Source of the DNA: Rhodospirillaceae bacterium
Lineage (GTDB): Bacteria; Pseudomonadota; Alphaproteobacteria; TMED109; TMED131
Assembly (NCBI GenBank): GCA_902547175.1
Contig: CACCMS010000024.1
Coordinates: forward strand, 1 to 13,218
Length of the DNA: 13,218 nt
Reading direction: 5' to 3'
Made by a program: the position numbers and the translations under genes
Shown: piece by piece, positions 1 to 7,322 of the stretch
Numbering within the stretch: position 1 is the stretch's first letter
How the letters are laid out: every line of letters starts with the position of its first letter
The notes under the pieces: generated by a model
The model's input: the letters and a program-made list of their open reading frames with translations, nothing else
Told to the model about the DNA's origin: nothing
The model's database searches: none

Positions 1-516
1 ATTATTTTTTTTTGCATCTGAAGTATTAGTTTCTAATACTTCAAAAACTTTTTCATCTTTATTATATAAATTTTTTGTACTATCTTTTAGATTTAGTTGT
101 TCACAAATCTTATTAATAACATTTTCATCTGACACATCTAAGTCTTCTACCCAAACAGCTTCACAGAGATTTTTTGTAAGAGCAAAAGTCTTTTCTAGAT
201 CATTATCAAATAATAAAGAAGCAATTATCACTTTAGATGATATATTAGGGTCTACAGGGTGAAACTTTGGTTTTTCATTAATTTTTATATCTAAATAGTT
301 TCCCCACCTTTTAATTTCATTAATTCTATTTTTTTGAACAGGAAGAGGCCTCTCTTTTACGGCTTTAGTACCATATTCTTTAAAGATAGAAAATATATCA
401 ATAGGTTTAATATTAATTTCAATATCATATGTTTTTGAAATTGAAATTAATCTATTTAAGCCCAAATAACACCACGGAGATATTACAACCATATAAAAAT
501 CAATAAACTGCTTCAT
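1..516 (-). CDS. 2-hydroxychromene-2-carboxylate isomerase-like protein (DsbA-fold, GST-kappa family), 3' end cut by window edge
   Basis: This reading frame is open for 172 codons from an ATG at 516 to the left edge with no stop, so the C-terminus (probably 25-35 residues) is missing. The family has a thioredoxin/DsbA fold, and characterised members use glutathione in aromatic (naphthalene-type) catabolism or related isomerisations. Seen in the translation: an opening beta strand (residues 4-12) followed by SPWCYLG, where Ser13 sits at the usual glutathione-contacting position. HPVDPN near residue 86 lies where the family has its F/H-P segment, and AVWVEDLDVSD at 120-130 matches the family's late AxWxexxDxsd motif. 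The start is supported by AAGGG about 7 bases upstream; an in-frame ATG at 552 would add 12 residues but fits the family less well. Cys16 gives an S-x-x-C motif. The substrate is unknown. It is divergent from the amidase gene, with 60 bases between the starts. Confidence 0.85.
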   Translation of the reverse strand, partial: MKQFIDFYMVVISPWCYLGLNRLISISKTYDIEINIKPIDIFSIFKEYGTKAVKERPLPVQKNRINEIKRWGNYLDIKINEKPKFHPVDPNISSKVIIASLLFDNDLEKTFALTKNLCEAVWVEDLDVSDENVINKICEQLNLKDSTKNLYNKDEKVFEVLETNTSDAKKNN

Positions 517-542
517 TTGCTTACCCTTAATCGAAATATATA

Positions 543-570
543 TTGTAATCATAATGATAAAAATTAAAAT
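543..570 (+). promoter_or_regulatory. Possible sigma70-type promoter of the amidase gene, leaderless arrangement
   Basis: TTGTAA at 543-548 (4 of 6 to the -35 consensus) and TAAAAT at 565-570 (5 of 6 to the -10 consensus) are 16 bases apart. Transcription would begin about 7 bases after the -10, at or next to the amidase ATG at 577. That fits the absence of any Shine-Dalgarno sequence there. Chance matches are frequent in such AT-rich DNA. Confidence 0.3.
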
Positions 571-576
571 ATAAAT

Positions 577-2004
577 ATGAAAAATGAATTATACAAATTA
601 TCAGCGGTTGATTTATTAAACATGTATAAAAATAGGGAAACCAATCCATTAGAAGTATCTTTGGAAATAATTAAACAATTAGAAAATAAAAATTCCCAAT
701 TTAATGCTTTTGTTTGTTTCGATAAGGAAAAAATTTTACAACAAGCAAAATTATCTTCAGAACGCTGGAGTTCTGGAAAAGTAAAAGGAATTTTAGATGG
801 AGTACCGATTAGTATTAAAGACTTGTTAGTTACAAAGGATTATCCTACAAGAAGAGGCTCATTTATTGAAAGCCTACCAATTACAAGTGATAAAGATGCT
901 CCAGTAGTAAAAAAAATTTTAGAACAAGGGGGTATAGTTTTAGGTAAAACTACAACTCCTGAATTTGGGCATAAAGGAACTACACAAAGTAAAAGATATG
1001 GAGCCACATTAAATCCATGGAATACTAAGCTAAATTCAGGCGGAAGTTCGGGTGGTTCTGCTTCAGCTGTTGCAGCTGCGATGGGTCCCTTATCGATTGG
1101 CACAGATGGTGGAGGTTCAGTTAGAATTCCTTGCAGTTTTTGTGGACTATTTGGACATAAGCCTACTTTTGGAAAAGTACCTGCCTATCCTATTTCCCCA
1201 TTTGGTACAGTAGCAAATATAGGCCCAATAACTAGAACTGTAGCAGATGGTGGGCTTTTAATGAATGTTATTGCAAAACCAGATAAAGATGATTGGTATT
1301 CACTGCCTTACCATAAAGAAAATTATAATGAATTTGATTTAAATGATATTAAAAATTTAAAAATTGGCGTTTTTAAATATTGGGGCATGAAAAATTTTTT
1401 TAATCAAATTTCTTTAGAAAATTCAGTTGAAGTTGTTTATGAAAATATTTTAAAAAAAATACAAAAAGAAGGTCTACAATTAATTTTTGATAGCAAAATA
1501 AATTGGCCAAATAATCCAGCAGATATTTTTAAAACAATGTGGTACGTAGGCGCTGCAAATTTATCAAAAAAAATAGATGATGAAGAATTTTCTAAAATAG
1601 ATGAAAACTTTCTGCAATTCATTAATGAGGGTAATAAATATTCTGTATTTGATTTCTTAGCTGCTGAAGCAAGAAGGGCTGAAAATGCATCATATTTATC
1701 TTACTTATTTGAAAAGTTTGATGTCTTAATAGGACCAACAATGCCGGTTTTGCCTTTGGAGTGTGATGCAGTAATTCCAAAAGATTATAAGAGTAAAGAT
1801 TTATTTAGTTGGACCCCTTTTACCTATCCTTTTAATCTTACAAAACATCCCTCTTCAACAATTAATTGTGGTTTTTCTCGCTCTGGCCTTCCAGTTGGGA
1901 TTCAAATAGTAGCGCCTCACTATGAGGATAAAAGATGTTTTCAAGTTTCAGCATATTTGGAAAAAGTATTTTCTTTAACAAATATTTGGCCAAAAAATAT
2001 TTAA
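577..2004 (+). CDS. Amidase-signature family hydrolase (amidase)
   Basis: This 475-residue cytoplasmic enzyme belongs to the amidase signature family, which hydrolyses carboxamides through a Ser-cisSer-Lys triad. All three catalytic residues are visible: Lys81 in ISIKDLL, the cis-Ser157 in the GGSSGGS loop, and nucleophile Ser181 in GTDGGGS. The 24-residue gap between the two serines matches fatty-acid amide hydrolase. The C-terminal NLTKHPSSTINCG and SGLPVGIQIVAP segments are typical of stand-alone amidases, and the length is normal. No gatB or gatC lies nearby, so I do not call it GatA. The actual substrate (an aliphatic or aromatic amide, or a small lactam) cannot be read from sequence. 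No Shine-Dalgarno is visible before the ATG. The stop overlaps the convergent glycosylase stop. The divergent isomerase-like gene might share a catabolic role, but that is only inference. Confidence 0.9.
   Translation: MKNELYKLSAVDLLNMYKNRETNPLEVSLEIIKQLENKNSQFNAFVCFDKEKILQQAKLSSERWSSGKVKGILDGVPISIKDLLVTKDYPTRRGSFIESLPITSDKDAPVVKKILEQGGIVLGKTTTPEFGHKGTTQSKRYGATLNPWNTKLNSGGSSGGSASAVAAAMGPLSIGTDGGGSVRIPCSFCGLFGHKPTFGKVPAYPISPFGTVANIGPITRTVADGGLLMNVIAKPDKDDWYSLPYHKENYNEFDLNDIKNLKIGVFKYWGMKNFFNQISLENSVEVVYENILKKIQKEGLQLIFDSKINWPNNPADIFKTMWYVGAANLSKKIDDEEFSKIDENFLQFINEGNKYSVFDFLAAEARRAENASYLSYLFEKFDVLIGPTMPVLPLECDAVIPKDYKSKDLFSWTPFTYPFNLTKHPSSTINCGFSRSGLPVGIQIVAPHYEDKRCFQVSAYLEKVFSLTNIWPKNI
2001..2004. 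other. Overlapping convergent stop codons (amidase / DNA glycosylase)
   Basis: The TTAA here contains the plus-strand TAA of the amidase (2002-2004) and, read on the minus strand, the TAA of the glycosylase (2003-2001). No intergenic space remains and no terminator hairpin is seen between the genes, so transcripts probably run into each other antisense. Confidence 0.9.
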
Positions 2005-2630
2005 TAAAGAACAACTTCTGGATCTATGCTCCTCCATAAGTACCAACTAGCTATAGTACGCCAGGGTTTCCATTTCAGTGAAAAGTTTTCTGCATCATCT
2101 TTAGTTGGCCGAATATTATTAAAATAGTTTTTGCCTATAGCTTTAAGAAGACCTATATCATCAGCAGAAAAAATATCTGGACGATTTAAACAAAAAATCA
2201 TAAACATTTTAATACTCCAAGGGCCTATGCCTTTTATATTAATTAAAAATGAGTATATTTCTTGATCATTTAAATTATTCCAATAATCATAAGAATTAAA
2301 ATCTTTCAATTTTTCTGACAAATTAATTAAATAAGAAGCTTTTCTCTCTGATAAACCAATTTTTTTAAGTTGATTTAAATCACTTGATTTAAAAAACTGA
2401 CCATCAAAAATATTATATTTATTTTCTAGACGACTCCATACAGCACTTGCAGCTGCTACTGAAATTTGTTGACCTACAATAGACTTACATAAAGAATAAA
2501 ATGGATTTCTAATACTACTAAGTCTATTATCATCAAACTCATTGATTAAGCTTTTCATAATGGGATCATTACTTGAAACTGCATTACAACCTTCACCCCA
2601 CCAGGAAGGTATATATGTTTTTACTATCAT
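2001..2630 (-). CDS. DNA-3-methyladenine glycosylase II (AlkA/MAG-type, HhH-GPD superfamily)
   Basis: This 209-residue base-excision-repair enzyme would remove alkylated purines such as 3-methyladenine from DNA, leaving an abasic site. The order of motifs is that of the HhH-GPD fold: IVGQQISVAAASAVW at 51-65, an extended loop with ERKASYL near 95-101, the helix-hairpin-helix with KGIGPWSIKMF at 134-143, and the catalytic segment DIFSADDIGLLKAIG, where Asp158 is the probable catalytic aspartate. The C-terminal WKPWRTIASWYLWR is characteristic of the MAG branch rather than of MutY or Nth, and there is no FeS cysteine cluster. It is shorter than E. coli AlkA, lacking that protein's extra N-terminal domain. 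No Shine-Dalgarno is seen upstream. It is convergent with the amidase (stops overlap over 2001-2004) and divergent from the exporter gene across 188 bases. Confidence 0.9.
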   Translation of the reverse strand: MIVKTYIPSWWGEGCNAVSSNDPIMKSLINEFDDNRLSSIRNPFYSLCKSIVGQQISVAAASAVWSRLENKYNIFDGQFFKSSDLNQLKKIGLSERKASYLINLSEKLKDFNSYDYWNNLNDQEIYSFLINIKGIGPWSIKMFMIFCLNRPDIFSADDIGLLKAIGKNYFNNIRPTKDDAENFSLKWKPWRTIASWYLWRSIDPEVVLY

Positions 2631-2762
2631 TTTAATATTTTTATTACTTCATCATTAGTAAGTTATTAACTCATAGTCACTTTTAGCTAACATAATAACA
2701 GTAATTATGAATATAATGATGAAAAAACAACAAATAAATCGAAAAAATGAGTAATATGTTGA

Positions 2763-2792
2763 TTGACTTTTTTTTCTTAAATATGGTAATGA
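2763..2792 (+). promoter_or_regulatory. Possible promoter of the envelope transport operon
   Basis: TTGACT at 2763-2768 matches five of six -35 bases. Downstream candidates for the -10 are weak: TAATGA at 2787-2792 with an 18-base spacer, or TATGGT at 2782-2787 with too short a spacer. The remainder of the 2631-2818 intergenic region is AT-rich and holds no gene I can support. It must also contain the divergent glycosylase promoter. Confidence 0.3.
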
Positions 2793-2818
2793 TCCTAATA
2801 ATTAAAAATAGGTAAATA

Positions 2819-5161
2819 ATGACTAAATCTAAATATGACTTGCAATTAAAGTATAGAAGACTAATAACAGAAAAACCTTATATAATGTTTTTTTTGGGGT
2901 TAGTTTTTACAATTATTTTTGGTGTGGGGTTAAAAGGTTTATCTCAAAACCCTGATAATAGAATTTTTTTTTCAGATGATGACCCTAACCTAGTAGCTCT
3001 AGAGACACTTGAGAATACATATACTAAAAATGATAATTTATTTGTTGTGATGGCTCCAAAAAACGAAAATGTTTTTGATCCTGATAATTTATATATACTG
3101 AGAGAGTTAACGAAAAGATTATGGCAAACTCCATCCTCTAGCAGAGTTGATTCCATAACTAATTTTCAATGGACTAGAGCAGAGGGTGATGACATTATTA
3201 TTAGTGATTTAGTACCTGAAGGAGAAATAACTAGTGAAATTGCTATCAATGCTCAAGAAGTTGCATTTGATGAACCTCTAATATTAAATCAATTAGTAAG
3301 TCCAGATAGAAAATTTACTGGAATAAATATTACAATCATAAAACCTGATGATCCAGTGGAAGCTGGAAATTCAGTTATAGAAATTATGAACTATATAAGA
3401 CCAATTCAAAACGAATTAAAAGAAAAATATCCTAATGTAGATTTTTATGTAACTGGCGGTGTTCCTCTAACTATGGCTTTTACCGAAGTTTCAATAAGTG
3501 ATATGGCAACTTTAACTCCATTAATGTTATTAGTTATTTTTTTAGTTGCAGGATTTTCATTAAGATCTGTGCTAGGTTCTATAGTAACAGCTTTTATAGT
3601 AATTTTGTCCGTTATAGGTATGATGGGTGTCGCTGGTTGGATGAAATTTATTTTAAATGCAGCTACTTTTAATTCTTTTTTAATGTTATCAGCTTTAACT
3701 ATTGCTCATTGTGTTCATATTATGAGCACTCAGAGAATTAATATGAGGTTGGGTAAGAATAAAAAAGAGTCAATTGATGAATCTTTAAGAGTGAATTTGC
3801 AGCCAGTATTTATGACTGCGATTACCACAGCTATAGGATTTCTTACTATGCATTTTTCAGAGGCACCTCCTTTTAGACAGTTAGGGTATATGATGGCTTT
3901 TGGTAATTTAATACTCCTTTTTCATGCTGTGGTAACATTGCCAGCCTTATTAGTCATTTTACCTAGCAAGGTAAAAAATACAGGTTCCTCAAAAGCTGAA
4001 AACTTTATGACCAAATTAAGTGAATTTGTCATACGAAAAAGAAAAGTTCTTTTAATTGGTAATGGTGCCTTAATAGTTTTTTTATCACTGGGTATGACCA
4101 AAATTACTTTAGATGATACTTGGACTAAATATTTTGATAATAGATTTGAAATAAGAAAACATTCTGATTTCGTTGAAGATAATCTAACAGGTTTAAATAC
4201 TATTGAGTATTCTATACCCTCGGGAACTCCAGATGGAATAAACAACCCTGAGTATTGGAAAAAATTGGAAAAGCTAGCGAATAGAATAAGACAAGAACAA
4301 AATGTTACTCATGTTACCACTTTATCAGATACTATAAAAAGATTAAATAAAGCAATGAATGAAGATGATCCAAGCTTTTACTCCATACCTGAAAGTAGAG
4401 AGTTAGCTGCTCAATATTTACTATTGTATGAACTATCTGTACCTTTTGGATTAGATTTAAATGATAGAATCAATGTAGATAAATCGTCAACTAGGTTTAC
4501 GGTAACACTTCAAAACGCTTCGAATGATGATGTAAGAGAGTTAGATAAAATTATTCAGGATTACTTTGATAAAGAGTTACCTGAGTTTAAAACACAGGGA
4601 ACAGGTTTATCAATGATATTTTCACATTTCTCTAAAAGAAACATAGACTCTATGCTAGTAGGAACAACCACTGCCTTAATTTTAATTTCTTTTTTATTAA
4701 TTATAGCATTAAAAAATGTAAAGCTTGGTTTGTTAAGTTTAATTCCAAATTTATTTCCAGCGGCAATGGGTTTTGGTTTGTGGGGATACTTACAAGGAGA
4801 AGTTGGTGTAGCTTTATCTGTTGTAGCTGCTATGACATTAGGTATAGTAGTTGATGATACTGTACATTATTTAAGTAAATACTTAAGAGGTAGAAGAGAA
4901 GAGGGTTTAAGTCCTGAACAAGCTACGACTTATGCTTTCAAAAATGTTGGATTTGCATTAAGTACAACAACTTTAGCTCTAGTTGCAGGTTTTGCTGTGT
5001 TGTCTTTTTCTGGTTTTAAAGTTAATGCAGATATGGCAATGCTTACAGCAATAACTATTGCAATAGCATTATTTATAGATTTATTTTTCCTGCCTACTTT
5101 ATTGATGGCAATAGATAAAGTAAAGTTTAAACAAAACACTAAATTAAAAGTTAATACATAG
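2819..5161 (+). CDS. RND-superfamily exporter, MMPL type, 12 predicted membrane segments
   Basis: This 780-residue inner-membrane protein has the RND layout twice. TM1 is at about 22-42, a periplasmic loop at about 43-228 and TM2-6 at about 231-382. TM7 follows at about 408-427, a second periplasmic loop at about 428-610 and TM8-12 at about 613-764. The family (predicted exporters, COG1033 type) uses the proton gradient to move lipids or other hydrophobic molecules. The C-half TM10 has GIVVDDTVHYL with Asp679 and Asp680, likely proton-relay residues. The matching N-half segment reads LTIAHCVHIM, with Ala296-His297 in their place. Start ATG has AGG at 2810-2812, 6 bases upstream. The loops are shorter than those of drug pumps such as AcrB, and no membrane-fusion protein or TolC gene is nearby. 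It is first in a tight run with a LolA-like gene and an outer-membrane-like gene, which points to cargo moving towards the outer membrane. The cargo is unknown. Confidence 0.88.
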   Translation: MTKSKYDLQLKYRRLITEKPYIMFFLGLVFTIIFGVGLKGLSQNPDNRIFFSDDDPNLVALETLENTYTKNDNLFVVMAPKNENVFDPDNLYILRELTKRLWQTPSSSRVDSITNFQWTRAEGDDIIISDLVPEGEITSEIAINAQEVAFDEPLILNQLVSPDRKFTGINITIIKPDDPVEAGNSVIEIMNYIRPIQNELKEKYPNVDFYVTGGVPLTMAFTEVSISDMATLTPLMLLVIFLVAGFSLRSVLGSIVTAFIVILSVIGMMGVAGWMKFILNAATFNSFLMLSALTIAHCVHIMSTQRINMRLGKNKKESIDESLRVNLQPVFMTAITTAIGFLTMHFSEAPPFRQLGYMMAFGNLILLFHAVVTLPALLVILPSKVKNTGSSKAENFMTKLSEFVIRKRKVLLIGNGALIVFLSLGMTKITLDDTWTKYFDNRFEIRKHSDFVEDNLTGLNTIEYSIPSGTPDGINNPEYWKKLEKLANRIRQEQNVTHVTTLSDTIKRLNKAMNEDDPSFYSIPESRELAAQYLLLYELSVPFGLDLNDRINVDKSSTRFTVTLQNASNDDVRELDKIIQDYFDKELPEFKTQGTGLSMIFSHFSKRNIDSMLVGTTTALILISFLLIIALKNVKLGLLSLIPNLFPAAMGFGLWGYLQGEVGVALSVVAAMTLGIVVDDTVHYLSKYLRGRREEGLSPEQATTYAFKNVGFALSTTTLALVAGFAVLSFSGFKVNADMAMLTAITIAIALFIDLFFLPTLLMAIDKVKFKQNTKLKVNT

Positions 5162-5164
5162 GAG
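5160..5164 (+). promoter_or_regulatory. Strong Shine-Dalgarno overlapping the exporter stop codon
   Basis: AGGAG begins inside the exporter TAG stop (5159-5161) and lies 10 bases before the ATG at 5175. This placement suits coupled translation of the LolA-like protein with the exporter and confirms the start. Confidence 0.75.
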
Positions 5165-5174
5165 ATTACTTATT

Positions 5175-5978
5175 ATGTTCTTAAAATATTTTTTTATTAT
5201 TAAATTAATTTTCATAGCGTTTATAAGTTTTTTAAACGCTGAAACCGAAGATGATAAAGCTCTGCGAATATCAACTGATGCATATAATTATGATAAAGGG
5301 TTTGGAGACTTTACCTCCGATTCGATTATGACTTTAAGAAATAAACAAGGTGAAGAAACTATAAGAAACTTTAGAGGTAAAACTTTAGAGGTTGATGGAG
5401 ATGGTGATAAGACTTTGTTTATTTTTGATAGTCCTAAAGATGTTAAAGGTACTGCTACACTTACATTTACCCACAAATTAGATCCGGATGATCAATGGCT
5501 TTATCTACCTGCTTTAAAAAGAGTAAAAAGGATAACTTCAGATAATAGATCTGGCTCCTTCGTAGGTTCAGAGTTTGCTTATGAAGATTTAGGAAGTCAA
5601 GAATTGGAAAAATATAAAGACCGTAAATATTTGAGAAAAGAAGCTTGTCCTAATAATAATGATTTAGAATGTCACGTGATAAGCAGAGTACCAACTGAAA
5701 AAAGTTCTGGTTATAAATATCAAGTGTTGTGGTTAGACGATACAGCTGCACATAAAGTGTGGAAAATAGATTATTTTGATAGAAAAGGATCACATTTAAA
5801 AACATTATTTTTTGATGATTATAAAATTTATTTAGATAAACATTGGAGACCAAGTGTTTATAAAATGATTAATCATCAAACAGGAAAATCTACTGATTTA
5901 TTAGTACAAAATATTAAATTTAAAATTGGATTATCTTCAAGAGATTTCAATCCTAAAAGTTTATCAAGAGCTAGATAG
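5175..5978 (+). CDS. Outer membrane lipoprotein-sorting protein (LolA-like fold, periplasmic)
   Basis: This 267-residue exported protein has a signal peptide (basic start, hydrophobic core at about 5-20, cleavage probably after SFLNA at residue 22). No lipobox cysteine is present, so a soluble periplasmic form is likely. The diagnostic segment is at about 106-139: DQWLYLPALKRVKRI followed by RSGSFVGSEFAYEDL. I recognise it from the family annotated 'outer membrane lipoprotein-sorting protein', a LolA/LolB-like open barrel that holds acyl chains. Two cysteines (158 and 166) could form a disulphide in the periplasm. It starts 13 bases after the exporter stop and ends 11 bases before the next gene, so it is the middle of a three-gene unit. 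I infer that it accepts a lipid or lipid-modified cargo from the exporter. It is not LolA itself: it is longer, and the motif differs. Cargo is not determinable here. Confidence 0.87.
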   Translation: MFLKYFFIIKLIFIAFISFLNAETEDDKALRISTDAYNYDKGFGDFTSDSIMTLRNKQGEETIRNFRGKTLEVDGDGDKTLFIFDSPKDVKGTATLTFTHKLDPDDQWLYLPALKRVKRITSDNRSGSFVGSEFAYEDLGSQELEKYKDRKYLRKEACPNNNDLECHVISRVPTEKSSGYKYQVLWLDDTAAHKVWKIDYFDRKGSHLKTLFFDDYKIYLDKHWRPSVYKMINHQTGKSTDLLVQNIKFKIGLSSRDFNPKSLSRAR

Positions 5979-5989
5979 TTTAATTTAAA

Positions 5990-7198
5990 ATGAGGGGCTT
6001 TTTTAAGTTATGCTGTTTAGTTTATTTTTTTCTATTAGCACCTTATTCTGCAGAATTAGATTGGGAAATTAATAGTGAAATAGGATTAGAAATTAAAGAG
6101 TTTCACAAAAAAGAAGCCTATGCAGACCAAAAGAATACATATTCTAGTTTTATTAAATCAGAAATATTTATAGACTTTAAAAATGATATTGAATTTTTAA
6201 TGGAACCCTATTTTAGGTACGACCATCACGATAAAAATAGAAGTTTACTTAATTTTAAGGAGAATAACTTTACCTATTATTATAATGATATACAGGTTAA
6301 GGCAGGTATTAGTGAAGTTTTTTGGGGAATTACAGAGTCTAAGAATTTAGTCAATATTATAAATGTAAAAGATGTTGCTGATGGTGATCAAAAAGCAAAA
6401 CTTGGACAGTCTCTTTTAGCTTTTTCTAATTACTCAGAAAAATATGGAAGCTTAGATTTTTATTATTTACCATTTTTCAAAAACTCTTCTCAAATAGGTC
6501 AGACTGGAAGACTTAGATTAAGTAAACCGATAGAAAACTATGATATTGTTTATGAAGGAGGAGCAGGATCAAAGGTTCCTAGTTGGGCTATAAAATGGGA
6601 AAATAGTCTTGCAATGCTTGATTTTTCATTACAGGGTTTCAGAGGTAATAGTAGGGAAAGTTCTACTATAGCCAAATTGGAAAATTTACAATTAAAATAT
6701 TTTCAGGGATATGAAAGAATTTCTCAATTTGGTACTTATTTACAATTTATTTCTGGACCTATTATTTATAAAGTAGAAGCAATAAAAAGAAATGGTCAAA
6801 AAAATGCTAAAAATATTAGAGAAAACTTTTATTCTTATACTTTAGGAATGGAATATTTAATTAATAATTTATTTGAAAATAAGTGGGATCTTTCTTCATT
6901 TATTGAATATCATAATGATGATAGAAATAACGATTCTACTGATATTTTTCAGAATGATTTATTTTTAGCAACTAGGTTAAATTTTAATGATACTGATGGA
7001 ACCGAATTTTTAACTTCAATAACACTAGACACAGATGGTGGAGGCAATACTTCAACTTTAGAGCTAAGTTCAAGAATTACTGATAATATTAGGGTTACAG
7101 GGAGTTATAATGCATACTGGTCAGTAAATGAAAAAGATATTTTGTATAGTTTCAGACGAGATAATTATTTTTTAATAAATATTACAAACTATTTCTGA
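5990..7198 (+). CDS. Beta-barrel-like outer-membrane protein of the exporter/LolA-like cassette (DUF1302-like)
   Basis: This 402-residue protein has a signal peptide (MRGFFK, hydrophobic to about 18, cleavage likely after PYSA at residue 21). The mature part is rich in alternating aromatic and polar residues (for example FRYDHH, FTYYYND, LDFYYLPFF) with Asn/Asp-rich turns, and it ends in INITNYF, a terminal phenylalanine as expected for barrel assembly by BAM. The segment EVFWGITESKNLVNIIN at 109-125 and the later KLGQSLLAF resemble, from memory, a family of uncharacterised proteins found beside MMPL exporters and LolA-like proteins. It may be the outer-membrane acceptor or pore for the cargo; that role is inference. 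The start lacks a Shine-Dalgarno and lies 11 bases after the previous stop, so translation may be coupled. An alternative is an unrelated porin-like protein, but the gene order argues against that. Confidence 0.75.
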   Translation: MRGFFKLCCLVYFFLLAPYSAELDWEINSEIGLEIKEFHKKEAYADQKNTYSSFIKSEIFIDFKNDIEFLMEPYFRYDHHDKNRSLLNFKENNFTYYYNDIQVKAGISEVFWGITESKNLVNIINVKDVADGDQKAKLGQSLLAFSNYSEKYGSLDFYYLPFFKNSSQIGQTGRLRLSKPIENYDIVYEGGAGSKVPSWAIKWENSLAMLDFSLQGFRGNSRESSTIAKLENLQLKYFQGYERISQFGTYLQFISGPIIYKVEAIKRNGQKNAKNIRENFYSYTLGMEYLINNLFENKWDLSSFIEYHNDDRNNDSTDIFQNDLFLATRLNFNDTDGTEFLTSITLDTDGGGNTSTLELSSRITDNIRVTGSYNAYWSVNEKDILYSFRRDNYFLINITNYF

Positions 7199-7219
7199 TT
7201 ACTTAGTTGCACCCCTTTA

Positions 7220-7252
7220 AAACTTCTTTATAATTAATATTAATTAAAGTTT
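7220..7252. repeat. AT-only palindrome after the envelope operon, possible weak terminator
   Basis: TAATTAATATTAATTA at 7231-7246 is a perfect 16-base palindrome. It lies between outer arms AAACTT (7220-7225) and AAGTTT (7247-7252). As RNA this could fold, but the stem is almost all A-U and no U-tract follows, so a terminator role is weak. It could instead be a protein-binding site upstream of recA. Confidence 0.3.
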
Positions 7253-7275
7253 GCAAATTTAGTGTAGTTGTAATA

Positions 7276-7312
7276 GAACAATATAAGAACATAAAAAGAA
7301 TTAAAATAGAAC
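7276..7312 (+). promoter_or_regulatory. Extended SOS (LexA) operator of recA: four half-sites at 11-bp spacing
   Basis: GAAC occurs at 7276, 7287 and 7309 and GAAT at 7298, all exactly 11 bases apart. The first pair, GAAC-N7-GAAC at 7276-7290, is the reverse complement of GTTC-N7-GTTC, the alphaproteobacterial LexA box. The third and fourth half-sites make a second, one-mismatch box at 7298-7312. A -10-like TATAAG (7282-7287) lies inside the first box, so a bound repressor would block RNA polymerase. The last half-site abuts the recA Shine-Dalgarno AGG (7313-7315). Confidence 0.8.
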
Positions 7313-7322
7313 AGGTATTGTT

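Noticed and set aside
840..1103. 87-codon open frame antisense to the amidase
   Set aside because: It lies over the amidase signature and is explained by the codon pattern of the real gene.
577..2004. Calling the amidase GatA (Glu-tRNA amidotransferase subunit)
   Set aside because: No gatB or gatC is adjacent, and the C-terminal segments look like stand-alone amidases.
2707..2754. 15-codon open frame (MNIMMKKQQINRKNE) between the glycosylase and exporter genes
   Set aside because: No Shine-Dalgarno, no recognisable feature, and frames of this size are expected by chance here.
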